Shown here piece by piece: positions 42,186 through 51,687 of a stretch of 58,259 nucleotides of DNA (positions are counted from its first letter, which is position 1; each line of letters opens with the position of its first letter). The stretch is from positions 1 through 58,259 of the forward strand of contig JBBQYA010000003.1 of the NCBI GenBank assembly GCA_038209155.1, read 5' to 3'. The stretch is from JBBQYA01 sp038209155. GTDB taxonomy: Bacteria > Bacteroidota > Bacteroidia > Sphingobacteriales > Sphingobacteriaceae. The notes under the pieces are model-generated. The model saw nothing but the letters and a program-made list of their open reading frames with translations. It was not told where the DNA came from and made no database searches. Position numbers and translations under genes: made by a program.

Positions 42186-43103
42186 TTAAAACTTTTGGAT
42201 TTTAACGCTTAACTCTATATTCCCATTATATCCTGGCTGTAAAGATTTTACCCTAATAATTCCAAATTTTGAGTTTACTGTTTTGAAAGCAATAAATTGA
42301 TCTTCCTGCAAAAATGGTATAATAGTTTCGAAAGTTCCTTTCGCTAAATCGACAATTACGTTTTCATTATAAATTTTATCAAAATCTTCTTGGTTGATTT
42401 TGCCAAGATTTTTAAACGTTGTTTTGTTTCTATTACTCCAAGTTTGTATCCCAAAAGTGGGATGATTAAAGAAATAGCGAATATTTTTTGAATTCGGGCT
42501 CCCAATAGCTGAACTTACACTATCTATGAAAAAATTACAAGGATCATCAAGACATAAAACGGAATCAGTATAGGTATAAAACAAATCAATATTTAAGTTA
42601 GAGTTTTTCGCATTCTGATTAGTAAAAACTTTACCACTATAGAGAGAAATACTTGATGCTATGTTAGTTACTTCCCTATCAGATCTAAATAATTTAGTAT
42701 TATAAGAAATAATCCTACCCACTACGTTTATTTTAATTTCTTTAGAAAACTTTGTCCCATTTTTGTTTAAATAAGAAAAAACATAAGTATCAATGCTTTC
42801 TAAAGCATTGGATTTGGATTTATTTTCATAAGTAACTTTATCAGTTGGAAATATGGTAGAATCCACTATTACTTTAATTAAATCGCCATTTCTAAAAAGG
42901 CTAAGATTAAATGATTGAATTAATTCTGGATTTTCTGCCTGAATGATAAATGAAAATTCTTGCTCAGGTTCTACAGTTAAAAATCCATCCACTTCCAAAT
43001 TGGTAGTAATAGTATTCTTTTCAACTTCTATTTTTTCTTCTTTGCAAGCAAATAAGAAAACAGATAAACTTATTAAAACTAAAAAACGACTAATTAAATT
43101 CAT
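42186..43103 (-). CDS. Predicted lipoprotein, tandem paralog (copy 1)
   Basis: The start at 43103 is chosen because it gives MNLISRFLVLISLSVFLFAC, a clean lipoprotein signal with lipobox LFAC; an in-frame ATG at 43133 lies inside the neighbouring HerA-like gene. The 305-residue product shares with copy 2 the N-terminal block TTNLEVDGFLTVEPEQEFSF and the C-terminal NSKFGIIRVKSL...LSVKIQKF, but the middle differs, with an insert holding CLDDPCNFF. No known domain was recognised. It lies downstream of the HerA-like gene, 13 bases after its stop. Confidence 0.78.
   Translation of the reverse strand: MNLISRFLVLISLSVFLFACKEEKIEVEKNTITTNLEVDGFLTVEPEQEFSFIIQAENPELIQSFNLSLFRNGDLIKVIVDSTIFPTDKVTYENKSKSNALESIDTYVFSYLNKNGTKFSKEIKINVVGRIISYNTKLFRSDREVTNIASSISLYSGKVFTNQNAKNSNLNIDLFYTYTDSVLCLDDPCNFFIDSVSSAIGSPNSKNIRYFFNHPTFGIQTWSNRNKTTFKNLGKINQEDFDKIYNENVIVDLAKGTFETIIPFLQEDQFIAFKTVNSKFGIIRVKSLQPGYNGNIELSVKIQKF
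42946..43000. repeat. 55-base direct repeat, copy in the 42186-43103 gene
   Basis: This is the second copy of the 55-base identical block, in the other lipoprotein gene. It could reflect gene conversion, a recent duplication or strong constraint. Confidence 0.9.
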
Positions 43104-43116
43104 GATTTTTAAATTA

Positions 43117-44679
43117 TTATGAAAAGAAACCACCTTTGCTTTTGCTTGGTGTTTTTCCTAAAAGCATTCCAAATAGACCTCTTACAATTTCTTTACCGAT
43201 TTGTCTCGTAGTGGCAGATGTAAGTACTTTTTCCATCATACTTTTTTCGTTGGGTCTTCTTGCAGCGGTTGCTTCTTCTTTTTCCACTTCTTGTTTTGCT
43301 GCTAACTCTTCCTGCTCAGCCATTTTTTTATTGATTCTTTCATTTAAGATATCATAAGCACTTTCAGGATCTAAGGTTTCCTTATATTTTTGAGCAACAT
43401 CAGATTTAGAAATTAATTGTTCGCATTCTATAGCAGCCATCGGTCCCATTACGGCTCTTGGAGGAGTCAAATGAGTTGCCGCAACTTCTGTTGGAATTCC
43501 TTTTTCGTTTAATACTGTAATTAAAGCTTGGCCAGTTCCAAGAGAAGTCAGCAAAGAATCAATTTCATAAAAATCTGATCTCGGATAAGTTTTAACTGTT
43601 TTTCTTAATGCTTCGGCATCATTGGGCGTAAATGCTCTTAATGCATGTTGCACACGATTACCCAATTGAGCTAAAACAGTGTCAGGTACGTCTTGAGCAG
43701 TTTGAGTACAGAAGAAAACACCAATTCCTTTTGATCTTATCAATCGTATTATCTGTTCAATTTGCTCTAAAAAGGCTTTCGGAGCATCTTTAAACAGTAA
43801 ATGGGCTTCATCAAAAAAGAAAACCAATTTAGGCTTATCTAAATCTCCAGCCTCAGGCATAGCCTGATAAATTTCTGCTAATAGACTTAAAAGAAAAGTA
43901 GAAAATAAAGTTGGTTGCTGCTGCACATCCGAAATGTTCAATAAACTTATAACCCCTTTTCCATCTATTTTATTAAACAAATCTTGAATATCAAATGAAG
44001 TTTCTCCAAAAATTTGAGATAAACCTTGTTGCTCCAAAGCAACAATTTTTCTTAAGATCGTTCCAGAAGTGGAAGTAGAAATAGTGCCATAAGAATCTTT
44101 TATTTCTTTTGCTCCATCACCTTCTGACAAGTAGCTCAATGTTTTTTTCAAATCTTCTAATCCCACCAAACCCAACTTATTATCATCGCAGTATTTAAAA
44201 ATAACTGCTAAAACACCAGTTTGTGTTTCATTTAAATCCAAAATTTTGCCCAACATAATGGGCCCAAATTCCATAACCGTTGCTCGCATTTGAGCACCTA
44301 ATTTACCAGTGAGTGAATACAACTCTACTGGAAATGAGGCTGGTTTATATTCAAAACCTAAGGCTTGCGCACGCTCTGCAAGTTTTGGATTGCTAATTCC
44401 TTCTTTGTATAAACCTGATAAATCTCCTTTTACATCCAGCATAAAAACAGGAACTCCAGCTTCAGACAATTGCTCAGAAAGTATTTGCAAGGTTCGAGTT
44501 TTCCCTGTTCCGGTAGCGCCAGCAATTAAACCATGCCTATTCATCATTTTTAGAGGAATATTTATTTGAGCTGCACTTAAAATTTCGCCATTCAATAAAC
44601 CAGCACCTAAATAAATATGAGGATTAATTGTAGTGTAGGATGCTTGTATTTTTTGAATAAAAAGTTCTTTTTTTTCCAC
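43117..44679 (-). CDS. HerA-like ATPase, DUF853 (YjgR family)
   Basis: The 520-residue product is a P-loop ATPase of the HerA/FtsK clade. Walker A is GATGTGKT (54-61) and Walker B is LVFFFDEAHLLF (about 282-293). FCTQTAQDVPDTVLAQLGNR (about 324-343) is the sensor and arginine finger region. A helical tail rich in Glu/Lys/Arg (about 440-490) precedes the end GMLLGKTPSKSKGGFFS. The family is widespread and nearly uncharacterised. No NurA nuclease partner is adjacent, so the classical HerA-NurA DNA end-resection pair is not present. It follows the M42 peptidase by six bases. Confidence 0.9.
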   Translation of the reverse strand: MEKKELFIQKIQASYTTINPHIYLGAGLLNGEILSAAQINIPLKMMNRHGLIAGATGTGKTRTLQILSEQLSEAGVPVFMLDVKGDLSGLYKEGISNPKLAERAQALGFEYKPASFPVELYSLTGKLGAQMRATVMEFGPIMLGKILDLNETQTGVLAVIFKYCDDNKLGLVGLEDLKKTLSYLSEGDGAKEIKDSYGTISTSTSGTILRKIVALEQQGLSQIFGETSFDIQDLFNKIDGKGVISLLNISDVQQQPTLFSTFLLSLLAEIYQAMPEAGDLDKPKLVFFFDEAHLLFKDAPKAFLEQIEQIIRLIRSKGIGVFFCTQTAQDVPDTVLAQLGNRVQHALRAFTPNDAEALRKTVKTYPRSDFYEIDSLLTSLGTGQALITVLNEKGIPTEVAATHLTPPRAVMGPMAAIECEQLISKSDVAQKYKETLDPESAYDILNERINKKMAEQEELAAKQEVEKEEATAARRPNEKSMMEKVLTSATTRQIGKEIVRGLFGMLLGKTPSKSKGGFFS

Positions 44680-44685
44680 AGGTAT

Positions 44686-45801
44686 TTAAATAATATATCT
44701 GAAATCGTGATTTTCTTCGATAGCTAATAAGGAATGGTAAATTAATTTTATCACATTGTCTACATCTTCTTTATGAACCATTTCCACAGTGGTATGCATA
44801 TATCTAAGGGGTAAAGAAATTAAGGCAGAAAATACTCCATCATTAGAATACGCAAATGCATCGGTATCTGTTCCGGTAGACCTAGAAGATGCTTGACGTT
44901 GAAAAGGAATTTTATTTTTGGTTGCTGTTTCGGTCAAAAGTTTATTTAAATTATTATGAACCGCTGGAGCATAGGATATTACCGGACCTTTGCCACAAGC
45001 CAAATCTCCTTGAGTAATTTTATTAATCATGGGAGTTTGTGTATCGTGTGTTACATCGGTTACGATTGCTACGTTTGGTTTGATCCGATTTGCTATCATC
45101 TCTGCACCACGCAAACCAATTTCCTCTTGCACAGCATTCACAATATATAATCCGAATGGAAGTTTTTTATTATTTTCTTTTAATAATCTAGCAACTTCAG
45201 CAATCATAAAACCACCTGCACGATTATCCAAAGCACGCCCAACATAATATCGATCATTCAAAATCATGAACTCATCTTCGTAAGTTATTACACACCCAAC
45301 ATGAATTCCAAGCGCTTCAATTTCTTCTTGAGATGTACATCCACAATCTAAAAAAATATTTTTCAAAGTAGGTGCTTCTTCCTTTTCTCCATTTCTAGTA
45401 TGGATAGCTGGCCATCCAAACACTGCTTTTACAATTCCTTTTTCTGTATAAATATTTACTCTTTTGGATGGTGCTATTTGATGATCTGATCCACCATTTC
45501 TAATTACGTAAATCAAACCGTCTTTTGTAATGTAGTTTACAAACCAAGAAATTTCGTCGGCGTGAGCTTCTATTACTACTTTATATTTTGCTTTAGGATT
45601 TATAATTGCCACCGCTGTTCCGTAATTATCTACATAATATTCATCAATGTATGGTTTAATATACTCTAACCATAGTTTTTGACCTTCTGACTCAAAACCG
45701 GTTGGTGATGAGTTATTAATATATTTTTCTAAAAAGGTTAAAGATTTTTTGGTCACAACCGATTCATGTTTTTTTTCTTTCTCTTTCTCCTTTTTTGCCA
45801 T
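44686..45801 (-). CDS. M42 family metallo-aminopeptidase
   Basis: M42 enzymes are cytoplasmic, dinuclear-metal aminopeptidases that form large tetrahedral assemblies and act on short peptides. In the 371-residue product the ligand set is H80 and D82 (VIEAHADEISWF), D192 (LDNRAGGF), E216/E217 (VQEEIGLRGAE), D239 (VTDVTHDTQTP) and His in YMHTTVEMVHKED near the end. The N-terminus is very Lys/Glu-rich (KKEKEKEKKHES). The gene is first in a unit with the HerA-like ATPase and the two lipoproteins. Confidence 0.92.
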   Translation of the reverse strand: MAKKEKEKEKKHESVVTKKSLTFLEKYINNSSPTGFESEGQKLWLEYIKPYIDEYYVDNYGTAVAIINPKAKYKVVIEAHADEISWFVNYITKDGLIYVIRNGGSDHQIAPSKRVNIYTEKGIVKAVFGWPAIHTRNGEKEEAPTLKNIFLDCGCTSQEEIEALGIHVGCVITYEDEFMILNDRYYVGRALDNRAGGFMIAEVARLLKENNKKLPFGLYIVNAVQEEIGLRGAEMIANRIKPNVAIVTDVTHDTQTPMINKITQGDLACGKGPVISYAPAVHNNLNKLLTETATKNKIPFQRQASSRSTGTDTDAFAYSNDGVFSALISLPLRYMHTTVEMVHKEDVDNVIKLIYHSLLAIEENHDFRYII

Positions 45802-46176
45802 TCTTTTTTTGATTTTAAATGATTTTGTTTGAATGGCTAATGTACCATTTTTATTTTTTTTTGTTTTATTCCTTTTAAAAATGTTGTTTTTTTTTAATAA
45901 TGATTGGTTAAATTTTATCTAAGCTTTTTAAGGTTTATTATTTTTTTCTTTCTTAGCAGATAATAAATAGAAATCCTATTAATATATGTAAAATTGTTTA
46001 AAAACCCACTCTACATAAGCCAACCATAGTTTATTTTTATTTCCAAAGGTAAATCAAGCATTTTTCAATTTTTAACCTCAGTATAAATACGGAGAAAAAT
46101 TACGCTATTCACCTTATTTTATCAAAGGTTAATTTTCTACAATTTTGTTTTGTTATCAGACTCATAACAAACAAAT
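45802..46176. other. AT-rich divergent intergenic region
   Basis: This 375-base stretch separates the minus-strand M42 gene from the plus-strand T9SS gene and must hold both promoters. It is very rich in T and A. TACAATTTTG near 46138-46147 resembles the -7 element of the downstream gene with an irregular spacing. No gene, repeat or strong hairpin was recognised. Confidence 0.4.
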
Positions 46177-47226
46177 ATGAAAATTCTATCTGTAATTTCT
46201 TTTCGTTTTGTTTATGCCTCTCTTATTCTAATTCTAATTTGTAGCCAATTATCTTCTTTTTCTAGCGTGGGAAATTTGAGAGTTAAAATGGAGTATAATA
46301 CATACAATTCAGACGAGGCTATTTTGCAATTTGCACAAGATGGAGATTCTAGATTTGTAAATACAGAAGATGCGATAAAGTTTTTTAATTCGAATATTAA
46401 TGTTTATTCAAACTCTACAGACAATATCAGTTTGGCAATTAATACATTTCCTGAAATAAATGCTACCCATATTACAAATTTAGCTACAACAGCAATTTAT
46501 GCTGGAGTATATCATCTAATTTTTACTGAATTAGCTAGTTTCAATAGTTTAATGCAAATTTCTCTATATGATAATTTCACTTCTACCCTAATTCCTATAA
46601 CAGATTCTTTAGATTACTCCTTTACCATTTCATCCAATCCTTTATCTCAAGGTACATCTAGATTCCAACTTATTTTCCAAAAAACTTCGGTGCTTCCGGT
46701 TCAATGGCTTTCTTTTAATGCTGATAAGATAAATTCTTTAACTTCTCTTAAATGGTCTACTGCTTCAGAAAAAAACACTTCACATTATATAATTCAAAAA
46801 AGCTTAAATGCAATTGAGTTTACTAATATTGGGAATGTAAATGCTGCAAATTATAGTACAAATATTTCTACTTATCAGTTTATTGATAAAAATGAGAATT
46901 CAGGAATTGTTTATTATCGATTATTACAAATGGATTTGGATGGTAAAAAGTCCTATTATAAATTAATTTCTGTTAATAATCTTGTAGCAAAACAAATTAA
47001 AATTTATCCCAATCCTGCTACTGACCAAATTACAATTGAGAACACAAATCTAAATGCTATTGGATTTTCATTAATTAATTCAGTTGGAAATTTTATCCTT
47101 TCTACCTCACTTAATTCTGGAGTAAATAACCTTTCTTTATTAAATTTACCTTCAGGAGTTTATTTCTTTAAAACCAATAGTGAGGATAATAAAACTATTA
47201 GTTCAGGCACTATTGTAAAAAAATAA
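46177..47226 (+). CDS. T9SS type A sorting domain protein (short cargo)
   Basis: The 349-residue product has an N-terminal signal (about 1-30, FVYASLILILICSQLSSFSS). The mature part aligns with the last third of the next, larger protein: RVKMEYNTYNSDEAILQF (35-52) matches RIKMELDSVNSDELLVIV there. Next comes a fibronectin-like strand set (VLPVQWLSFNADKINSLTSL, then YQFIDKNENSGIVYYRLLQM). The type A T9SS C-terminal domain starts at IYPNPATDQITIE (about 277) and ends SGTIVKK. It should cross the outer membrane by T9SS and be released or attached on the cell surface. No catalytic domain is visible. Confidence 0.88.
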   Translation: MKILSVISFRFVYASLILILICSQLSSFSSVGNLRVKMEYNTYNSDEAILQFAQDGDSRFVNTEDAIKFFNSNINVYSNSTDNISLAINTFPEINATHITNLATTAIYAGVYHLIFTELASFNSLMQISLYDNFTSTLIPITDSLDYSFTISSNPLSQGTSRFQLIFQKTSVLPVQWLSFNADKINSLTSLKWSTASEKNTSHYIIQKSLNAIEFTNIGNVNAANYSTNISTYQFIDKNENSGIVYYRLLQMDLDGKKSYYKLISVNNLVAKQIKIYPNPATDQITIENTNLNAIGFSLINSVGNFILSTSLNSGVNNLSLLNLPSGVYFFKTNSEDNKTISSGTIVKK

Positions 47227-47345
47227 TCTAAAAGTTTAATTGAAAAAAAGTTTATAAGGATTTTAATGAAGCAATCGAACTTTTTTTTATGTGTGTCGTA
47301 AAAAGTGGTTAACATGACTAATCATCATTTAAACACTTCTCAAAC

Positions 47346-50300
47346 ATGCTCAAGATTATCAAAATCATCTTTATATTATTTTTATTATTCGTAAAAAACA
47401 ATCTTCAAGCTCAAGATATTGGAGATTGGGGTTCAGTTTCAAGTGGTAAAATAAGCGAAATTAATAAATTCAAAATATGGAATGGTACATCATTCAATAT
47501 CAATGCATCAGGAAATATTCCATCGACTGCAAATTTATATTTGAATAATGATATAATCTTAGATCAAGACTTTACTTGCAAAAACCTAATTGTAGTTTCC
47601 AATAAAACTTCTTTTGGAAATGAAATAGTCACAATTGACGTAACCGGAAACCTAGAAGTGCGGTTAGGTGCTTCATTTGACATGTCAAACGCCGGTGGAA
47701 ATAAAGTACATCAAATTAACCTAAAAGGAAATATTACAGTTGCTTCGGGAGCAACTTTAGATATGAGCAAAACATCAAATTCTACTGATAATGTCTGCAA
47801 TATTACTTTTAATGATGAAACTAAAGATCAATTTATAACATCTTCAGGATCCATACAGCTAAATAGCGTAACCGTAATTAAAACTATGGGCACAAAAAAA
47901 GTAGTTTGTAACCCAAATCCTAATTTAATTGGCATCATTACAATTACTTCTGGAGCTTGGGAACAATACGCAGGTCAAGCAAAATTTTTAACCGCATCTA
48001 ACTGGACAATTCCTGCAAATGGTGCAGTTTATATAAAAGGCACTGCATTTATCAATCATTTTTACTCAAATACAATAACTGTTTCTGGAATTTTATCTTT
48101 AGAATCTAGTGTTACTTCTACGTTTTCTTCTATGCTTTTAAGTATGAATGTGAGAGATATCAATGTAAGTGGACCTTCTGGAGTTTTTTTTATTAATTCT
48201 GGAGAAGTAATTATGGATAAAATTCGTTTCCGTTCCTTTGCTGGAATTTCAAATGGAGGAAAAATTTCAATTAATGGTGGTAAGCTTACTTTAGATTATA
48301 TTGGTGCAGTTACTAGTCCTGGCCATATTACATTAGGCGCTACCAGCGGAAATACATTTGAAATGACTTCCGGAATTGTTCACATTAAAAAAAGTAACCC
48401 ATCTTCCGGCGCTTATGCTCAAGTAATTGATTTTGCACTAGGAAGTTTGCTAAACATTACCGGAGGAATGTTTATTTTGGGCGACGGAATTGCTACTGGT
48501 GGAGTATTGTCTAATGGTTTCAAAGTTATTAATTTATCAACTTCTGCTTTTAATAAATTCGCAAAATTAGAATTGAGATTAAATACTTATACGCTGAACA
48601 TGCAAAGTGATTTTGCAGTTTCTGATTCGTTAATTCTTACGAGTGGTACCGTAAATCCAGCAAATCATAATTTTCAAGTTAATGGAATTATAGCTAATAA
48701 TAACGTTACGTTTCCTACTACAATGAGAATGGAAATTGGAGGTGATAAAACTTACACCCTCCCAAATAAAATATTCACACTGAAATCGTTAAGAATAAAT
48801 AAAACTGGTGGAGAAGCTTTTAGTAGTAATTCTCTTATTATAGATTCATTATTTCTAATAAACGGAAAATTGAATTCCAATACCTTTGGATTTAGAATCA
48901 ATAATCTAGTAGATGCAAATCTAGGAGTTTTGTCTGGCACCTTAAATTTTAATTCTATTCGAGCTCATAAACTGCCTCCAATTATTCGATCTGCTAATCC
49001 AAATGGATTAACTGGCTCAGCTAATTCTACATTTGGAAATACATTTGTCAATTTTAAATTACCTTCAACGGGTTTAGTGGAATATTACGGAATAGGGTCT
49101 CAATTTATTTCTTCAAGAGACGATTATAATAATGTAAATGTGCTTGGTGGCGGTACTAAAACTCTTTTGGGAAATGTAACTATCAATGGTAAGCTCGACT
49201 TAATCAATGCTGATTTAGCCATAGAAAGTAACATTCTTACTTTAAAAGGTATTAAATCTGGGTTGGGAACTTTGGTCGGATCAAGGCAGTCGTCTGTTAT
49301 TTTAAACAAATCTGGCGACATGGGAAGTCTAGAATTTAGTACTCAACATATAGATGGGAATTATCTAAAAGACTTATTGATCGATTTGCCAGATTTGTCA
49401 AACCCTTCTGGATCAGAATTGGGAAAAGTTTCATTAGGAAATAATCTTAATATAGCAGGAACACTAACCTTAAAAGATGGCGAATTAAATACTGCTAATA
49501 AATTGACATTAATCTCAGATCAATTCGGAACGGCACGTGTAGATTCTATTATTAACGGAACCATTATCGATAGCATTATAGCACAAAGATATGTTCCAGC
49601 TATTGCAAGAAGATATAGAATGTTGTCTTCTCCAGTTCAAACTCTTTTTGGAAGTACCAGCGGTGTTGCAGTATCGCAGATGATAGATGATATTCACATT
49701 ACTGGGACTGGAGGCATTGCAAATGGTTTTGATCCTTCTAATAATAATAATAGTTCTAGCCTTTTTTATAACGAGCCAGTGGCTGGTTATTTTGATTTCG
49801 GATATTCTGGACCAACTTCAGTCAATCAAGTAATACCTTCTGGAACTGGAATGTTAGTATTATTGAGAGGAAATAGAAATTCTCCAACTTTATCTGGAAA
49901 TAAATATTTTCAACAGCCATTTCCTGCTCAAACTGCTGTGACTTTAGATTATACAGGAATAATGAATCAGGGAAATATTTCACCATCATTAACTTACACC
50001 GTTTCTCCAAGTCCAATGCCAGAATCTGATGGATATAATTTAGTTGGAAATCCTTATCCAAGCCAAATAGATTGGAAAAGTCCAAATTGGATCAGAAACA
50101 ATATAGATAGAGTACTTTATATTTTTAATCCAGCTACCAATTCTTATGGAACTTATTTAAATAATTCTCCTTTTGATAATGGTACAAATGGAGTTGGAAG
50201 ATATATAGCATCTGGACAAGCATTTTTTGTAAAAGCAAATGGGCCAAATCCTAGTTTAACATTTACAGAAAGTTTAAAATCTTCTGGAGCTGCCAATACG

Positions 50301-51311
50301 GTTTTGAGAAATGGATATTCTACAGAAGCCATGCGAATAAAAATGGAATTGGATTCAGTAAATAGTGATGAGCTTTTGGTAATAGTTGATAGTACTTCCA
50401 ATTTGGATTATAATAGTAACGAAGATGGTCTTAAATTTTTGAACGCGGGTTTTAACTTATATTCAAAAACTATTTCTGGCAAATTATTATCAATCAGTAC
50501 CATACCTTCTCTAGCCATTTTTGATACTGTTTTTCTAAGCATTACTTCAACAACAAACAGGACCTATAAATTCATTTTCAATGATTTGGAAAGTATAGAC
50601 GAATCATTAGATATTTTATTAATCGATAATTTTTTGGGAACTAGCAGCAATTTGAGATCGAATAACATAATCACTTTTTCTACTAATTCAGATCCAAATT
50701 CAAAAGGTGATTCGCGTTTCAAAGTTATTTTTCAGCCATCCATTCCATTACCAATTAAGATTACCTCTTTTACTGGAAAAATAGTTGACCAAAATTCTGT
50801 TTTACAATGGAAAACAAGCACTGAAATTAATACGCAAGAATTTCTTATCCAGCAAAGTTCTAATGCTAATGAATTTATTACAATTGGAAATGTAAAAGCC
50901 AAGGGTGGAATTAATATTTCCACTAACTATACATTCATAAATAAAGATCATTTTTCTGGAATTAATTATTATCGATTAATTTCTAAGGACTTGAATGGAA
51001 GGCAGGACACGAGTAAAATTATTGCTTTAAAAATTTCATCAAATAGTAAAATGATGGCAATAAGAATTTATCCAAATCCAGCAGACGAGGTAGTAAATAT
51101 TTCGATATTAGGTTCTCAAGTTGGTTCATTATTATTTACAATTTCTACTATAGATGGTAAATTAATAAGAAATAAAAACGTATCAATGGAAGAGAATGAA
51201 ACCTTAATAAAAGAAAATATAGCTGATTTACCTGAAGGAACTTATTTATTTTTATTTAAAGACACCTATTCTGGAGAAAATTTAGTAAGTTTAAAGGTGA
51301 TAAAGAATTAA
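47346..51311 (+). CDS. Large T9SS type A sorting domain protein (beta-strand repeat surface protein)
   Basis: The 1321-residue product has a signal peptide ending near LQAQ (19-22). Residues 23-740 form many beta strands of the LDMSNAGGNKVHQINLKGNI type, with Gly/Asn/Ser/Thr-rich turns suggesting a beta-helix or solenoid. RYVPAIARRYRMLSSPV near 746 and GYNLVGNPYPSQIDW near 895 are typical segments of long Bacteroidetes T9SS surface proteins. Residues about 995-1240 match the short cargo protein upstream. The type A sorting domain begins at IYPNPADEVVNIS (about 1240) and ends SLKVIKN. It is probably exported to the surface, possibly for adhesion. No enzyme domain was seen. Confidence 0.88.
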   Translation: MLKIIKIIFILFLLFVKNNLQAQDIGDWGSVSSGKISEINKFKIWNGTSFNINASGNIPSTANLYLNNDIILDQDFTCKNLIVVSNKTSFGNEIVTIDVTGNLEVRLGASFDMSNAGGNKVHQINLKGNITVASGATLDMSKTSNSTDNVCNITFNDETKDQFITSSGSIQLNSVTVIKTMGTKKVVCNPNPNLIGIITITSGAWEQYAGQAKFLTASNWTIPANGAVYIKGTAFINHFYSNTITVSGILSLESSVTSTFSSMLLSMNVRDINVSGPSGVFFINSGEVIMDKIRFRSFAGISNGGKISINGGKLTLDYIGAVTSPGHITLGATSGNTFEMTSGIVHIKKSNPSSGAYAQVIDFALGSLLNITGGMFILGDGIATGGVLSNGFKVINLSTSAFNKFAKLELRLNTYTLNMQSDFAVSDSLILTSGTVNPANHNFQVNGIIANNNVTFPTTMRMEIGGDKTYTLPNKIFTLKSLRINKTGGEAFSSNSLIIDSLFLINGKLNSNTFGFRINNLVDANLGVLSGTLNFNSIRAHKLPPIIRSANPNGLTGSANSTFGNTFVNFKLPSTGLVEYYGIGSQFISSRDDYNNVNVLGGGTKTLLGNVTINGKLDLINADLAIESNILTLKGIKSGLGTLVGSRQSSVILNKSGDMGSLEFSTQHIDGNYLKDLLIDLPDLSNPSGSELGKVSLGNNLNIAGTLTLKDGELNTANKLTLISDQFGTARVDSIINGTIIDSIIAQRYVPAIARRYRMLSSPVQTLFGSTSGVAVSQMIDDIHITGTGGIANGFDPSNNNNSSSLFYNEPVAGYFDFGYSGPTSVNQVIPSGTGMLVLLRGNRNSPTLSGNKYFQQPFPAQTAVTLDYTGIMNQGNISPSLTYTVSPSPMPESDGYNLVGNPYPSQIDWKSPNWIRNNIDRVLYIFNPATNSYGTYLNNSPFDNGTNGVGRYIASGQAFFVKANGPNPSLTFTESLKSSGAANTVLRNGYSTEAMRIKMELDSVNSDELLVIVDSTSNLDYNSNEDGLKFLNAGFNLYSKTISGKLLSISTIPSLAIFDTVFLSITSTTNRTYKFIFNDLESIDESLDILLIDNFLGTSSNLRSNNIITFSTNSDPNSKGDSRFKVIFQPSIPLPIKITSFTGKIVDQNSVLQWKTSTEINTQEFLIQQSSNANEFITIGNVKAKGGINISTNYTFINKDHFSGINYYRLISKDLNGRQDTSKIIALKISSNSKMMAIRIYPNPADEVVNISILGSQVGSLLFTISTIDGKLIRNKNVSMEENETLIKENIADLPEGTYLFLFKDTYSGENLVSLKVIKN

Positions 51312-51415
51312 AAAATAATTATTTGAGATTCATCAAATAGTTGTAAAATTGCAAGTTGAAAATAAAAATCAAAAACTATCATTTACATTAGAGCGTATTT
51401 ATTGAAAAATCTAGA

Positions 51416-51613
51416 ATGAAACAATACTTTAAATTATTATTAATTATATCAATATTTATATTCTCCGCAACATTAGCTATGGCACAACCACTACCTCCAG
51501 ATGACGCTGATGTGCCTATTGATGGTGGTGTAAGTATATTAGCAGCAGCAGGTTTGGCTTATGGTGTAAAAAAATACAGAGATCATAAAATGAATCAAAA
51601 TCTAAAACTGTAA
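51416..51613 (+). CDS. PID-CTERM mini-protein
   Basis: The 65-residue product has a signal peptide (LLLIISIFIFSATLAMAQ, about 8-24), a short Pro/Asp linker (PLPPDDADV) and the PID-CTERM segment PIDGGVSILAAAGLAYGVKK (about 34-53) followed by a basic tail. The PID motif, a hydrophobic helix and positive residues make a tripartite sorting signal like those of other CTERM systems. The processing enzyme and role are not known to me. There is almost no mature domain. It lies 104 bases after a T9SS cargo gene and before a terminator. Confidence 0.82.
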   Translation: MKQYFKLLLIISIFIFSATLAMAQPLPPDDADVPIDGGVSILAAAGLAYGVKKYRDHKMNQNLKL

Positions 51614-51631
51614 AACCTCTTTATAAAATCA

Positions 51632-51669
51632 ATCATAAAAAAACCCGATGCTTCGGGTTTTTTTATGAT
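51632..51669. terminator. Bidirectional terminator between the PID-CTERM gene and fabI
   Basis: Seventeen bases (51632-51648) are perfectly complementary to 51653-51669, with the core ACCCGA-TGCT-TCGGGT and A/T tracts of seven on both sides. It can end the plus-strand PID-CTERM gene and the minus-strand fabI gene. Confidence 0.95.
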
Positions 51670-51687
51670 CACAAAGCATACTTTGTT

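Noticed and set aside
43117..45801. HerA-like ATPase as part of a DNA defence system
   Set aside because: Sequence fits the housekeeping YjgR/DUF853 type, and no nuclease, Sir2, methylase or other defence partner is adjacent; neighbours are a peptidase and lipoproteins.
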